From CAZZKG01 sp964654825 (GTDB taxonomy: Bacteria; Gemmatimonadota; CAZMKB01): 27,838 nt of DNA. Position 1 is the first letter of the stretch. The number at the start of each line of letters is the position of its first letter. The notes under the pieces are model-generated. The model worked only from the letters and a program-made list of their open reading frames with translations, was not told the DNA's origin and did not search any database. The DNA lies in the NCBI GenBank assembly GCA_964654825.1, contig CAZZKG010000050.1, positions 1 through 27,838 of the forward strand. Direction: 5' to 3'. Made by a program: the position numbers and the translations under genes. Shown piece after piece: positions 8,308 to 15,995 of this stretch.

Positions 8308-9030
8308 ATGGACCCTCCCGTAAAATACCACAGAATCTTGCTGAAGCTCAGCGGGGAAGCGATGTCGGCACCCGGGAGCTTCGGCATCGACCCGGTATCG
8401 ATCGAACACATTACCACTGAAATTAAAAACGTCATCGAACTCGGGATCCAGCTCGGTGTCGTCATTGGCGGTGGCAACATCGTCAGGGGCGAAACACTCA
8501 GTGCACAGGAGGGAATGGAGCGGGTATCTGCTGATTACATGGGGATGCTCGCGACGGTGATCAACGCGCTCGCTCTCCAGGGATTTCTGGAGCAGAAAGG
8601 TATTCACACCAGGGTATTGACGGCAATCCGGATGGAGCAGCTCGCCGAGCCGTATATCCGCCGGAGGGCGTTGCGTCATCTCGAGAAGGGGCGGGTGGTC
8701 ATCTTCGCCGGAGGCACCGGAAGCCCGTATTTTTCCACAGACACCGCCGCGGTCCTGCGGGCTATCGAAGTGGAGGCTGAGCTCATTCTGAAGGGTACCA
8801 AAGTGGATGGTGTCTTCTCGAAGGATCCCATCAAGCATCCGGAGGCTAAATTTTTCGCTGAAATAAAATTAATAGACGTGCTCAAAAAAGGTCTCCGCAT
8901 CATGGACGCGACGGCCATATCTCTCTGTATGGAAAACCGGATCCCCATTGTCGTATTCAATCTGAGTGAAAAAAATGCCATACCCCGTATCGCCAGGGGT
9001 GAACAAATTGGAACCATCGTTCAGGAGTGA
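8308..9030 (+). CDS. pyrH: UMP kinase
   Basis: PyrH phosphorylates UMP to UDP, feeding pyrimidine nucleotide and UDP-sugar synthesis. The 240 residues show the amino-acid-kinase fold motifs: KLSGEAM near 13-19, GGGNIVRG at 54-61, the MGMLATVINALAL helix, and GGTGSPYFSTDTAA near 135-148. This distinguishes bacterial PyrH from eukaryotic UMP/CMP kinases. It lies in the conserved tsf-pyrH-frr order. Confidence 0.97.
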   Translation: MDPPVKYHRILLKLSGEAMSAPGSFGIDPVSIEHITTEIKNVIELGIQLGVVIGGGNIVRGETLSAQEGMERVSADYMGMLATVINALALQGFLEQKGIHTRVLTAIRMEQLAEPYIRRRALRHLEKGRVVIFAGGTGSPYFSTDTAAVLRAIEVEAELILKGTKVDGVFSKDPIKHPEAKFFAEIKLIDVLKKGLRIMDATAISLCMENRIPIVVFNLSEKNAIPRIARGEQIGTIVQE

Positions 9031-9033
9031 ATC

Positions 9034-9591
9034 ATGCGACACGAACTACTCGATGAGTGCGAAAAATCGATGTCCAAAACCATCGAAAGGCTCGAAAGGG
9101 AATTTGCCGGAATACGTACCGGAGTGGCGTCGCCCAGCCTTCTGGATACGATCCGGGTCGAGGCTTACGGCTCGATGATGAATCTGAGAGAAGTGGCCAA
9201 CATCGGCGCTCCGGAGCCGCGGCTTCTCGTCATCCAACCGTGGGACAAGACGCTGATTCCCGTGATCGAGAAAGCGATTCTGACATCAGAGCTGGATCTC
9301 AATCCGCAGAATGACGGTACCTTCGTTCGGATACCGATCCCTCAACTCACTGAAGAGCGGAGGAAACAGCTCGTCAAAGTGGTACACAAACTTGCAGAAG
9401 AGGGGAGGATCGCCATCCGCGGTGTGAGGAGGGAAAGTAACGGCAAGATAAAGAAACTGGAAAAAGATGGAGACATCTCCGAGGATAGTTCGCACAAGCT
9501 CCTGAACGATGTGCAGGAGTTGACCGACAAGTACGTCAAGTCGATCGATGAAGTGTTGAGTACGAAAGAGAAAGATATCATGGAAATATAA
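9034..9591 (+). CDS. frr: Ribosome recycling factor
   Basis: RRF with EF-G splits post-termination ribosomes. The 185 residues match the family length. The central beta domain region ASPSLLDTIRVEAYGSMMNLREVA and the helical region with IPQLTEERRKQLVKVVHKLAEEGR and IRGVRRESN are diagnostic. It starts 3 bases after the pyrH stop, with AGGAG overlapping the end of pyrH. Confidence 0.97.
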   Translation: MRHELLDECEKSMSKTIERLEREFAGIRTGVASPSLLDTIRVEAYGSMMNLREVANIGAPEPRLLVIQPWDKTLIPVIEKAILTSELDLNPQNDGTFVRIPIPQLTEERRKQLVKVVHKLAEEGRIAIRGVRRESNGKIKKLEKDGDISEDSSHKLLNDVQELTDKYVKSIDEVLSTKEKDIMEI

Positions 9592-9637
9592 CATTCCCGA
9601 GTGCCTTCCGGCTCCTCCGCGTCCCGGTGTCCCTCAC

Positions 9638-9666
9638 TTGTATCCAGTGGTATGTTGTTATATATT
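9638..9666 (+). promoter_or_regulatory. Weak candidate promoter upstream of uppS
   Basis: TTGTAT at 9638-9643 and TATATT at 9661-9666 are separated by 17 bases in the 103-base gap between frr and uppS. The -10 matches five of six consensus positions, but the -35 matches only three. It would give the lipid-precursor genes their own transcription start. Read-through from the ribosomal genes is equally possible, as no terminator is seen after frr. Confidence 0.3.
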
Positions 9667-9694
9667 AGACTGATAGCAGAAAAAGGATCATGTC

Positions 9695-10441
9695 ATGAGT
9701 GAAACTCTCCTTGAAGAAATTCTGAAGAGAGGCGGTGTCCCGGCACACATCGCCGTCATCATGGACGGTAACGGGCGCTGGGCGAAGCAGCGCGGCAGAC
9801 CACGGGTGTTCGGGCATCAGGCCGGGATGAAGTCGGTGCGTGAGATCATCGAAGCCTGTGGTGATGTTGGAGTACAGGTTCTCACGCTTTATGCCTTTTC
9901 CAGCGAGAACTGGCGGAGGCCGAAGCGAGAGGTCAATGCGCTGATGACTATTCTCAAACGATATACCCTGTCCGAGCGTGATGAGCTCAGGAGTCAGGGG
10001 ATACGCGTCAGAGCGATCGGCAGAATCGGTGAGCTCGAGGAAAGCGCGAGAGAAGCCATTCGGGCAATCGAAGAGTACACCAGTGACGGTGACCGGATGG
10101 TTCTCAACCTCGCCATCAATTACGGAGCGAGGCGCGAGATTATCGATGCCGTCAGGACACTGGCCGGTGAAACCGCACGCGGGCGGATCACCCCCCAGGA
10201 TATCGACGAGCAGCTCTTCTCGGAATTCCTCTACACCTCCGGGAGTCCCGATCCGGATCTGCTCATCAGAACCAGTGGTGAGATGAGGGTCTCCAACTTT
10301 CTTCTCTATCAGATGGCGTATACTGAAATATATGTCACAGACATACTCTGGCCCGACTTCAGACGGAGATGTCTGTTCGAGGCGATTCTCGACTACCAAA
10401 AAAGGGAGAGACGTTTTGGAAAGGTCTCTTCCGGCAAGTAG
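9695..10441 (+). CDS. uppS: Undecaprenyl diphosphate synthase (cis-prenyltransferase)
   Basis: UppS extends farnesyl diphosphate with isopentenyl units to make the C55 carrier lipid used for cell-wall and polysaccharide export. The 248 residues include HIAVIMDGNGRWAKQRG with catalytic Asp24, SENWRRPKRE near 70-79, and the C-terminal PDPDLLIRTSGEMRVSNFLL region with the conserved RxSG. The ATG at 9695 follows AAAGG. It heads the uppS-cdsA-dxr-rseP group common in bacteria. Confidence 0.96.
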   Translation: MSETLLEEILKRGGVPAHIAVIMDGNGRWAKQRGRPRVFGHQAGMKSVREIIEACGDVGVQVLTLYAFSSENWRRPKREVNALMTILKRYTLSERDELRSQGIRVRAIGRIGELEESAREAIRAIEEYTSDGDRMVLNLAINYGARREIIDAVRTLAGETARGRITPQDIDEQLFSEFLYTSGSPDPDLLIRTSGEMRVSNFLLYQMAYTEIYVTDILWPDFRRRCLFEAILDYQKRERRFGKVSSGK

Positions 10442-11279
10442 CAACCTGTCGAGGAGGGTATACTCCGCAGCCGTTTTTGTTCCTCTCTTCGTCTTTATTT
10501 CCTACCTCGGCGGTATTGTTTTCCTCCTGCTGATCGCAATTCTCATCGTTCTCGGGTTGTCGGAGCTCTTCACGATTCTTGCAGCTGGCGGTCTCGAGCC
10601 GATGAGAATCACCGGATACCTGATCGCCGTGGCCGTGTGCCTGTTCACTTTTCTCTGTGCCGACAGTCCGAAGCTGATTGTCGCCGGATTTACCGCTACG
10701 GTCATTTTTGCGCTCCTCCTGTTTCTAGTCGGGAGGATAACCGGCCGGGTGTCGGGATCTCTGCTGTCTTCGATCGGCGGGGTACTCTACGTTGGCTGGC
10801 TCTTTTCACTTCAGATCCCGCTGCGGGAGACAGGGGCGAAGTTTCTCTCCGGCAGTACACACGAACCCGATATCTCCGGGTGGCTACTTCTTATGTTCAG
10901 TTACGCGCTCGTCTGGACCTGTGACACGGGCGCTTACTTCGTCGGGCAACGCTTCGGGCAGAGGAAGCTCATCCCCTCAGTCAGTCCCGGGAAGACGGTC
11001 GAGGGTGCCATTGGAGGCTTTATGTGTACCATTCTGGTGGCTTTCCTTTTCCGGGGGCTATTCCTCCGTGATCTCCCGATTGGTATGACACTGATTCTCG
11101 GTGTGACGGTCGGTGTGGTCAGCCAGCTCGGAGACATATTCGAGTCCAAGCTCAAGAGACAGGGAAACCTGAAGGATTCATCCGACCTCATCCCGGGACA
11201 CGGTGGGATACTGGACAGATTCGACGGAATGTTGTTTGCGATCCCGGCATTATATTATATATTGTTAGCAGGGGTGTGA
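10416..11279 (+). CDS. cdsA: Phosphatidate cytidylyltransferase
   Basis: CdsA makes CDP-diacylglycerol from phosphatidate and CTP at the inner membrane. The protein is built of hydrophobic membrane segments and ends with the CDP-diglyceride synthase signature: SPGKTVEGAIGG, SQLGDIFESKLKRQGNLKDS and PGHGGILDRFDG. The frame is open from an ATG at 10332, but that start lies deep inside uppS. TTG at 10416 has GGGAG at 10404-10408, 7 bases upstream, and gives 287 residues, the normal family size, with a 26-base overlap with uppS. Confidence 0.93.
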   Translation: MERSLPASSNLSRRVYSAAVFVPLFVFISYLGGIVFLLLIAILIVLGLSELFTILAAGGLEPMRITGYLIAVAVCLFTFLCADSPKLIVAGFTATVIFALLLFLVGRITGRVSGSLLSSIGGVLYVGWLFSLQIPLRETGAKFLSGSTHEPDISGWLLLMFSYALVWTCDTGAYFVGQRFGQRKLIPSVSPGKTVEGAIGGFMCTILVAFLFRGLFLRDLPIGMTLILGVTVGVVSQLGDIFESKLKRQGNLKDSSDLIPGHGGILDRFDGMLFAIPALYYILLAGV

Positions 11280-11309
11280 GTGATGGGAGTTCAGTGAGGT
11301 CGAATATTC

Positions 11310-12473
11310 ATGGTAAAAAGCATAGTCGTACTCGGATCGACAGGCTCCATCGGCCGGAGCACCCTCGAGGTGATCGACAGTCTTCGTGACAGGTTCACCG
11401 TGGTGGGTATTTCCTCCAACCGGAGTATCGATGGGCTGCTCGAACAGTGTAATGCTTTCCGGCCCAGGGCCGTGTGTATCGGTGACGAATTGGTCCACGC
11501 ACAGTTCATCGAAAATGGGAAACCGGCATACCTCGAAGAAGTGTACCGGGGACCTTCGGGACTCACAGAACTTGCAACGATGCAGGGTGTCGATATCGTG
11601 GTGAATGCGCTGGTGGGGGGGGTCGGCCTCGAGCCAACCATCGCTTCACTCAGAGCCGGTAAACGGGTCGCACTGGCCAACAAGGAATCTCTGGTCATGG
11701 CCGGTGAGATCGTTCTCGAAGCAGCGAGGCAGAACGGCGGCGAGGTAGTTCCCGTCGACAGCGAACACAGCGCTGTGTTCCAGCTCCTCCAGGACAAACC
11801 GAGAAAGTCGATCAGAAAGGTCATCCTGACTGCCTCGGGCGGGCCGTTCAGGCAGAGTACCCCTGAAAAACTGGCACATGTCTCGGTCGAAGAGGCGCTC
11901 GATCACCCGACGTGGGATATGGGGAGAAAAATCACCGTGGACTCCGCAACACTGGCAAACAAGGGACTCGAAGTCATCGAGGCCCATCACCTGTTCGGTC
12001 TCGATTACGACCGGATTCAGGTTCTCGTCCATCCACAATCCATCGTCCACTCCATGGTTGAGATGGTGGATGACTCCCTGCTTGCACACATGAGTAAACC
12101 GGACATGAAAATTCCGATTCAGTACGCCTTGACCTATCCCGATCGAATTCCTATAACTATATGGGGGGATGGACCCCTCAAACTCGAGTCACTCACCTTC
12201 GAGAAAGTCCGTGACGATATTTTTCCCACGCTGGGGTATGCATATAAGGCCGGAAGAAGGGGGGGGACAGCCCCCGTTGCATACAACGCAGCAAACGAAG
12301 TGGCGGTTGAAAGATTTCTGGCGCGGGAAATTGCGTTTAATTCGATTCCTTTAATTGTAAAATGGGCTCTCGACAACCATCCATTCGGTGAGCATCCGGA
12401 CCTCGAACAGATACTCAACGTCGACGGGTGGACGCGGGAGAATACTTCCCTCCTGAGACTTGACCAATTATGA
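11310..12473 (+). CDS. dxr: 1-deoxy-D-xylulose-5-phosphate reductoisomerase
   Basis: Dxr makes methylerythritol phosphate, the committed step of the MEP isoprenoid pathway, supplying UppS with precursors. The 387 residues contain the NADPH-binding LGSTGSIGRSTL at 8-19, ANKESLVMAG near 123-132, the metal ligands in DSEHSA (Asp150, Glu152), TASGGPFR near 174-181, HPTWDMGRKITVDSATLANKGLE around 199-221, and QSIVHSMVEM. Its position between cdsA and rseP is standard. Confidence 0.97.
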   Translation: MVKSIVVLGSTGSIGRSTLEVIDSLRDRFTVVGISSNRSIDGLLEQCNAFRPRAVCIGDELVHAQFIENGKPAYLEEVYRGPSGLTELATMQGVDIVVNALVGGVGLEPTIASLRAGKRVALANKESLVMAGEIVLEAARQNGGEVVPVDSEHSAVFQLLQDKPRKSIRKVILTASGGPFRQSTPEKLAHVSVEEALDHPTWDMGRKITVDSATLANKGLEVIEAHHLFGLDYDRIQVLVHPQSIVHSMVEMVDDSLLAHMSKPDMKIPIQYALTYPDRIPITIWGDGPLKLESLTFEKVRDDIFPTLGYAYKAGRRGGTAPVAYNAANEVAVERFLAREIAFNSIPLIVKWALDNHPFGEHPDLEQILNVDGWTRENTSLLRLDQL

Positions 12474-12489
12474 GAGGTGATCTGATACA

Positions 12490-13659
12490 ATGACTACAAT
12501 CCTTGCGACTGTTTTCGTACTCGGTGTTCTCATCTTCGTCCATGAGCTCGGACACTTCGTTATTGCAAAGTGGGTGGGTATAGGTGTCCCCCGGTTCTCC
12601 ATCGGACTCGGCCCCAAGATATTCAGCGTAAAAAGAGGTGAGACAGAGTACCGCCTCTCCTGGATTCCCTTCGGCGGGTATGTGAAGATGGCGGGCGACA
12701 GGACCGCCGAGGCGATCGAAGGCAGTGACGAAGAGTATGAATTTCCTCCCGAGAAGGAGTTTGATAGAAAACCCATCTGGTCTAGAATGATGGTTGTGAG
12801 CGCCGGTTCAGCGATGAACTTTATCTGGGCCATCCTCGTATTCTCGTGGATCTTTTATTCGACAGGGCTGCAGAGNNNNNNNNNNNNNNNNNNNNNNNNN
12901 NNNNNNNNNNNNNNNNNNNNNNNNNNNNNNNNNNNNNNNNNNNNNNNNNNNNNNNNNNNNNNNNNNNNNNNNNNNGTTGTCACCAGGGGTGGGCCGGCTG
13001 ATAAAGCCGGTATCAAACAGGGAGATCATTTTCTTGTTATCAAAAAGGACACCCTGTCATATTCAATAAACAGGTGGATGGATGCTGTCAACATCATCCA
13101 CGCGAGTCCGGAGGAAGAACTATCTCTCACCATGCAGCGCGGGGACTCGGTTTACACCGTCACAGTCATCCCCGGGAAACAGCAGATACCCGATTCTGAA
13201 TCAACCATGAAAGAAGTAGGCCTGATCGGTATATCACAACTGTCGATCTCCAGGCCGCTTTCTTTCACCGCGTCGATCCACGAGGGCGTCAGCCGGTCGG
13301 TATTTCTGGCCGGCTACATTCTTGACCTGCTCGGGAAGCTCATCACGGGCGACATCTCACCACGGCTCATCGGGGGACCTATCCTGGTGGGACAGATGGC
13401 AGGGCAAAGTGCGAAGCAGGGATTTTCCACACTCCTCTCTTTCATGGCACTGTTCAGCGTCAACCTCGCGGTGCTAAATATGCTTCCGGTCCCGGTTCTT
13501 GATGGCGGGCACGTTGTGTTCCTACTGATCGAATTCCTGAGACGCAGGCCGCTCACCGTCGAGCAGAGGGCGAAGGTCTCACAGATCGGGTTCATCCTCC
13601 TGATCCTGTTGATGGTACTTGTGTCATCCAACGACATACTCAGGATTCTCGGATTCTGA
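12490..13659 (+). CDS. rseP: RseP-like site-2 zinc metalloprotease (interrupted by assembly gap)
   Basis: RseP/RasP cleaves membrane-embedded substrates such as anti-sigma factors and signal peptide remnants. HELGH at 18-22 lies in the first membrane segment, FGGYVKMAGD follows near 61-70, and NMLPVPVLDGG from about residue 330 holds the third zinc ligand Asp338. Part of a PDZ domain (GGPADKAGIKQGD) is visible after the gap. A run of 100 N covers about 33 codons between the early membrane part and the PDZ domain, so the stated 389-residue length assumes the gap size is real. The frame is coherent on both sides. It starts 16 bases after dxr. Confidence 0.93.
   Translation: MTTILATVFVLGVLIFVHELGHFVIAKWVGIGVPRFSIGLGPKIFSVKRGETEYRLSWIPFGGYVKMAGDRTAEAIEGSDEEYEFPPEKEFDRKPIWSRMMVVSAGSAMNFIWAILVFSWIFYSTGLQXXXXXXXXXXXXXXXXXXXXXXXXXXXXXXXXXXVVTRGGPADKAGIKQGDHFLVIKKDTLSYSINRWMDAVNIIHASPEEELSLTMQRGDSVYTVTVIPGKQQIPDSESTMKEVGLIGISQLSISRPLSFTASIHEGVSRSVFLAGYILDLLGKLITGDISPRLIGGPILVGQMAGQSAKQGFSTLLSFMALFSVNLAVLNMLPVPVLDGGHVVFLLIEFLRRRPLTVEQRAKVSQIGFILLILLMVLVSSNDILRILGF
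12876..12975. other. 100-base run of N (scaffold gap)
   Basis: Exactly 100 N interrupt rseP. A round 100 is a common placeholder for a gap of unknown length, so true spacing and downstream coordinates may differ. The missing part should encode the end of a membrane segment and the start of the PDZ domain. Confidence 0.98.
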
Positions 13660-13723
13660 TCCACAGGTCCAGGGTTTTCTCACGCTCCGTGGTGTTTGGG
13701 TTCCCTGATGCCGGAGGTGTTCG

Positions 13724-14113
13724 ATGATCAAAAAGATCGAGACAAATAATGCGCCTGCTCCAATAGGTCCCTATTCACAGGCCGTGTTAATCGAGGCGAT
13801 GGGACTCGTCTTCACCGCGGGGCAGATCGCACTCGATGCGGATTCGGGTGAGATGATTGTGGGTGGTGTGGAGGATCAGACATTCAAGGTCATGGAAAAT
13901 CTGAAAGCGGTTATCGAGGCGGCAGGCGGGAATATGGGAAGTGTCATCAAAACGACGATTTTCCTAAAGGACATGGCGGATTTCCCGAAAGTAAACACCG
14001 TGTACGAAAGGTATTTCAGCACACCACCGTACCCGGCACGATCGACCGTGGAAGTTGCCTCTCTCCCGAAAGATGCACTCGTTGAAATAGATGCTGTGGT
14101 AAAAGTTTGCTGA
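13724..14113 (+). CDS. ridA: RidA/YjgF/YER057c/UK114 family enamine/imine deaminase
   Basis: RidA hydrolyses reactive 2-aminoacrylate and related imines released by PLP enzymes. The 129 residues show APAPIGPYSQAV near 10-21, FTAGQIALD near 30-38, and the catalytic Arg106 in YPARSTVEVASLP with Glu121 in the VEIDAV segment. GGAGGTG stands just before the ATG. It is the last gene of the housekeeping block. Paralogues with other substrates exist, so the exact substrate is not fixed. Confidence 0.93.
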   Translation: MIKKIETNNAPAPIGPYSQAVLIEAMGLVFTAGQIALDADSGEMIVGGVEDQTFKVMENLKAVIEAAGGNMGSVIKTTIFLKDMADFPKVNTVYERYFSTPPYPARSTVEVASLPKDALVEIDAVVKVC

Positions 14114-14213
14114 TGAGGTCGTTCAAAAGTGGTAAATCCTAACAGGTGAGAACGTTCCGTGTGCCGGGGTCCCTTATCTGTCTGACTTTTATTTGAATTT
14201 CACCTCAAACTGC

Positions 14214-14243
14214 TTGACATCCCCGTAAATATTGTGGTATAAT
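14214..14243 (+). promoter_or_regulatory. Consensus sigma-70 promoter with extended -10
   Basis: TTGACA (14214-14219) and TATAAT (14238-14243) are both perfect, spaced by 18 bases, and TGG directly precedes the -10, giving the TGn extended -10. Transcription would start near 14250, about 38 bases before the start of the beta-helix protein gene. It marks the boundary between the housekeeping block and the secreted-protein region. Confidence 0.85.
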
Positions 14244-14287
14244 ATTGCAAGACACGTACAATGAAAAATACAAATCGGAGGGGGATA

Positions 14288-15670
14288 ATGAGACATCTCT
14301 TACTACTACTAATATTTTTGTGTGTGCTTATCATACCACCTGTATCTGCGACCGTGATCGACGTACCGGGAGATGCCGCGACGATTCAGGGAGGCATCGA
14401 TCTGGCTGTCGATGGTGATACTGTTATCGTCGATACCGGTCTCTATGTCGAACTCATTTCGTTTAAAGGTAAGAACATTGTCGTTACCAGCAGGTTCATC
14501 TTCGACGAAGATCCGGCGATCATCGACGCAACGATTATCGATGGGGCTGTTCCGGTCCGCGGTAATCCGGAGCCCGACACTGCAAGCGTGGTGAGGTTCG
14601 TCGGAGGTGAAGGACCGGGTGCAATGCTTGCCGGATTCACGATCACCAACGGCCAGGGCACTATCGGCAAGCACGGAGGTCGTAAGAAGGGCGGAGGTGT
14701 GTTCATTGCCGACGCATCCCCCAGAATCAAGTTCAACAACATAACCGGTAACACAGCCTTCGACGGCGGCGGTGTCTATCTGTTTCTCTCCGGCGCCGAG
14801 ATCGGCAGAAACATCATTTATGACAACAACGCGACCTGGGGCGGCGGGATAATGATGAGACGGTGTGACGCCCTCATCATCAACAACACGATCGATGCCA
14901 ACTCCGCTTCCCAGGAGGGCGGTGGTATCAGGATAATCGGGCCCGAAGCTCCCCTTCTGCGCAACAACATCATCTCGAACAATATTGGAGCCGGTGTATA
15001 TGAGACCGGTGTCGACAGTCTCTTCGTAGACTACAACGACAACGTTGCTAATATCGGCGGCAGGTATGACGGGACCATGTTCATAGAAGGTCCCGGCGAG
15101 ATCCACTGTGACCCGAAGTTCGTCGACCGGGCAGCCGGCAATTACGATCTGCAGGCTCTCTCTCCCTGTATTGACTCCGGCAGCGAGGAGTTTACACAGA
15201 TACCTCCTCACGGCGGCGATCGGATCGACATAGGTGCCTACGAGTATCGGTATGATGTCACATGCAATTTTCTCAAATTTTTCCATACGCCGACCGAAGG
15301 TTCACCGTGTGACACCGTGTGCTGGGACGTCAAGCTGACGAACCGAACTGACTCTGTGCAGGTGTACGATGTCTGGGTTGATGTGAGCGGGCCGAAGTGT
15401 AAACTCTGGGATTATATTTTTGACATGGAGTTTCCACCGCGCACAACCTACTACGCCACGATCTGTCTCTATATCCCCTGCTGTGCGAAGGAAGGTCTTT
15501 ACACGGCCAAGGGGAAGGTGGGTGTGTTCGATGATTTCATCTTCACTGCTGAGGTTTTCCAGGGTCAGATAATCGAGAGCGCCGATCCTCCGGTAGAGAA
15601 GAAAATCGCATTTGACGATGACTGGTGGGTAATGATCGATATCCACGACAGGTTCATTTCAGATAGATAA
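14288..15670 (+). CDS. Exported right-handed parallel beta-helix protein
   Basis: The 460-residue product starts with a signal peptide (MRHLLLLLIFLCVLIIPPVSA) followed by IDVPGDAATIQGGID, the usual opening of pectate-lyase-like beta-helix proteins. Repeats such as GGGVFIADASPRIKFNNITGN and GGGIMMRRCDALIINNTI form about six coils between residues 25 and 310. A cysteine-containing beta domain (CNFLKFFHTPTEGSPC, CLYIPCCAKEG) ends the protein. No C-terminal sorting domain is seen. The frame opens at ATG 14261, but GGAGG 6 bases before ATG 14288 and the signal peptide favour the latter. A surface or secreted polysaccharide-related role is possible; no catalytic residues can be named. Confidence 0.8.
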   Translation: MRHLLLLLIFLCVLIIPPVSATVIDVPGDAATIQGGIDLAVDGDTVIVDTGLYVELISFKGKNIVVTSRFIFDEDPAIIDATIIDGAVPVRGNPEPDTASVVRFVGGEGPGAMLAGFTITNGQGTIGKHGGRKKGGGVFIADASPRIKFNNITGNTAFDGGGVYLFLSGAEIGRNIIYDNNATWGGGIMMRRCDALIINNTIDANSASQEGGGIRIIGPEAPLLRNNIISNNIGAGVYETGVDSLFVDYNDNVANIGGRYDGTMFIEGPGEIHCDPKFVDRAAGNYDLQALSPCIDSGSEEFTQIPPHGGDRIDIGAYEYRYDVTCNFLKFFHTPTEGSPCDTVCWDVKLTNRTDSVQVYDVWVDVSGPKCKLWDYIFDMEFPPRTTYYATICLYIPCCAKEGLYTAKGKVGVFDDFIFTAEVFQGQIIESADPPVEKKIAFDDDWWVMIDIHDRFISDR

Positions 15671-15711
15671 GTATTTATCTCCGGCATCCTACCGGGTGTC
15701 GCAACAGGTAA

Positions 15712-15758
15712 CCCCTGTCCTGGGAGCTGATCGAAGCTTTGAGGGCAGGGGGTTTTTT
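15712..15758 (+). terminator. Rho-independent terminator after the beta-helix gene
   Basis: CCCCTGTCCT (15712-15721) pairs with AGGGCAGGGG (15742-15751) over ten base pairs with one G-U. An inner stem AGCT/AGCT closes the top, and after one G the strand runs into six T at 15753-15758. It begins 42 bases after the stop codon and faces the plus strand. Confidence 0.85.
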
Positions 15759-15892
15759 CATTTCGAATCGAAGGCGAATTTTCCGATATGTGATAGCAGG
15801 TATGAGGAAACGGGAATCTCTCCTGATTCTCATCCCGGCTACACCTTCCTACCCGTGTCAAGTTTTATTTACCTCGAAACAATATCCTGTCA

Positions 15893-15932
15893 TTGACAAA
15901 CTTCCCCTTGAAACATAGAATCTTCTATGTTT
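15893..15932 (+). promoter_or_regulatory. Sigma-70 promoter with a perfect inverted repeat over the -10
   Basis: TTGACA at 15893-15898 and TAGAAT at 15916-15921 are spaced by 17 bases. A perfect 10-bp inverted repeat, AAACATAGAA (15911-15920) and TTCTATGTTT (15923-15932) with a 2-base centre, covers the -10 and the start point. That is the classic position for a repressor operator. It would control the sulfatase-like gene and perhaps the CDGSH gene behind it. Confidence 0.75.
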
Positions 15933-15995
15933 CTCAGAGTTCTGGATCCTCGAGAACCGTTGATGGTGAGCGTTTTTTGGAGGCGATGACCTCAA

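Larger units (their letters stand above)
15671..15995. other. Intergenic region with terminator and promoter
   Basis: These 325 bases contain no convincing gene. They hold the rho-independent terminator of the beta-helix gene (15712-15758) and the promoter with overlapping inverted repeat for the sulfatase-like gene (15893-15932). The rest is featureless. A frame opening at 15893 is only a shadow that runs into the sulfatase-like gene. Confidence 0.7.

Noticed and set aside
5657..15932. Shared operator motif between the rplM and sulfatase-like inverted repeats (both contain ATAGA...TCTAT)
   Set aside because: The half-site spacing differs (8 versus 4 bases) and AT-rich half-sites recur by chance, so common regulation is not supported.
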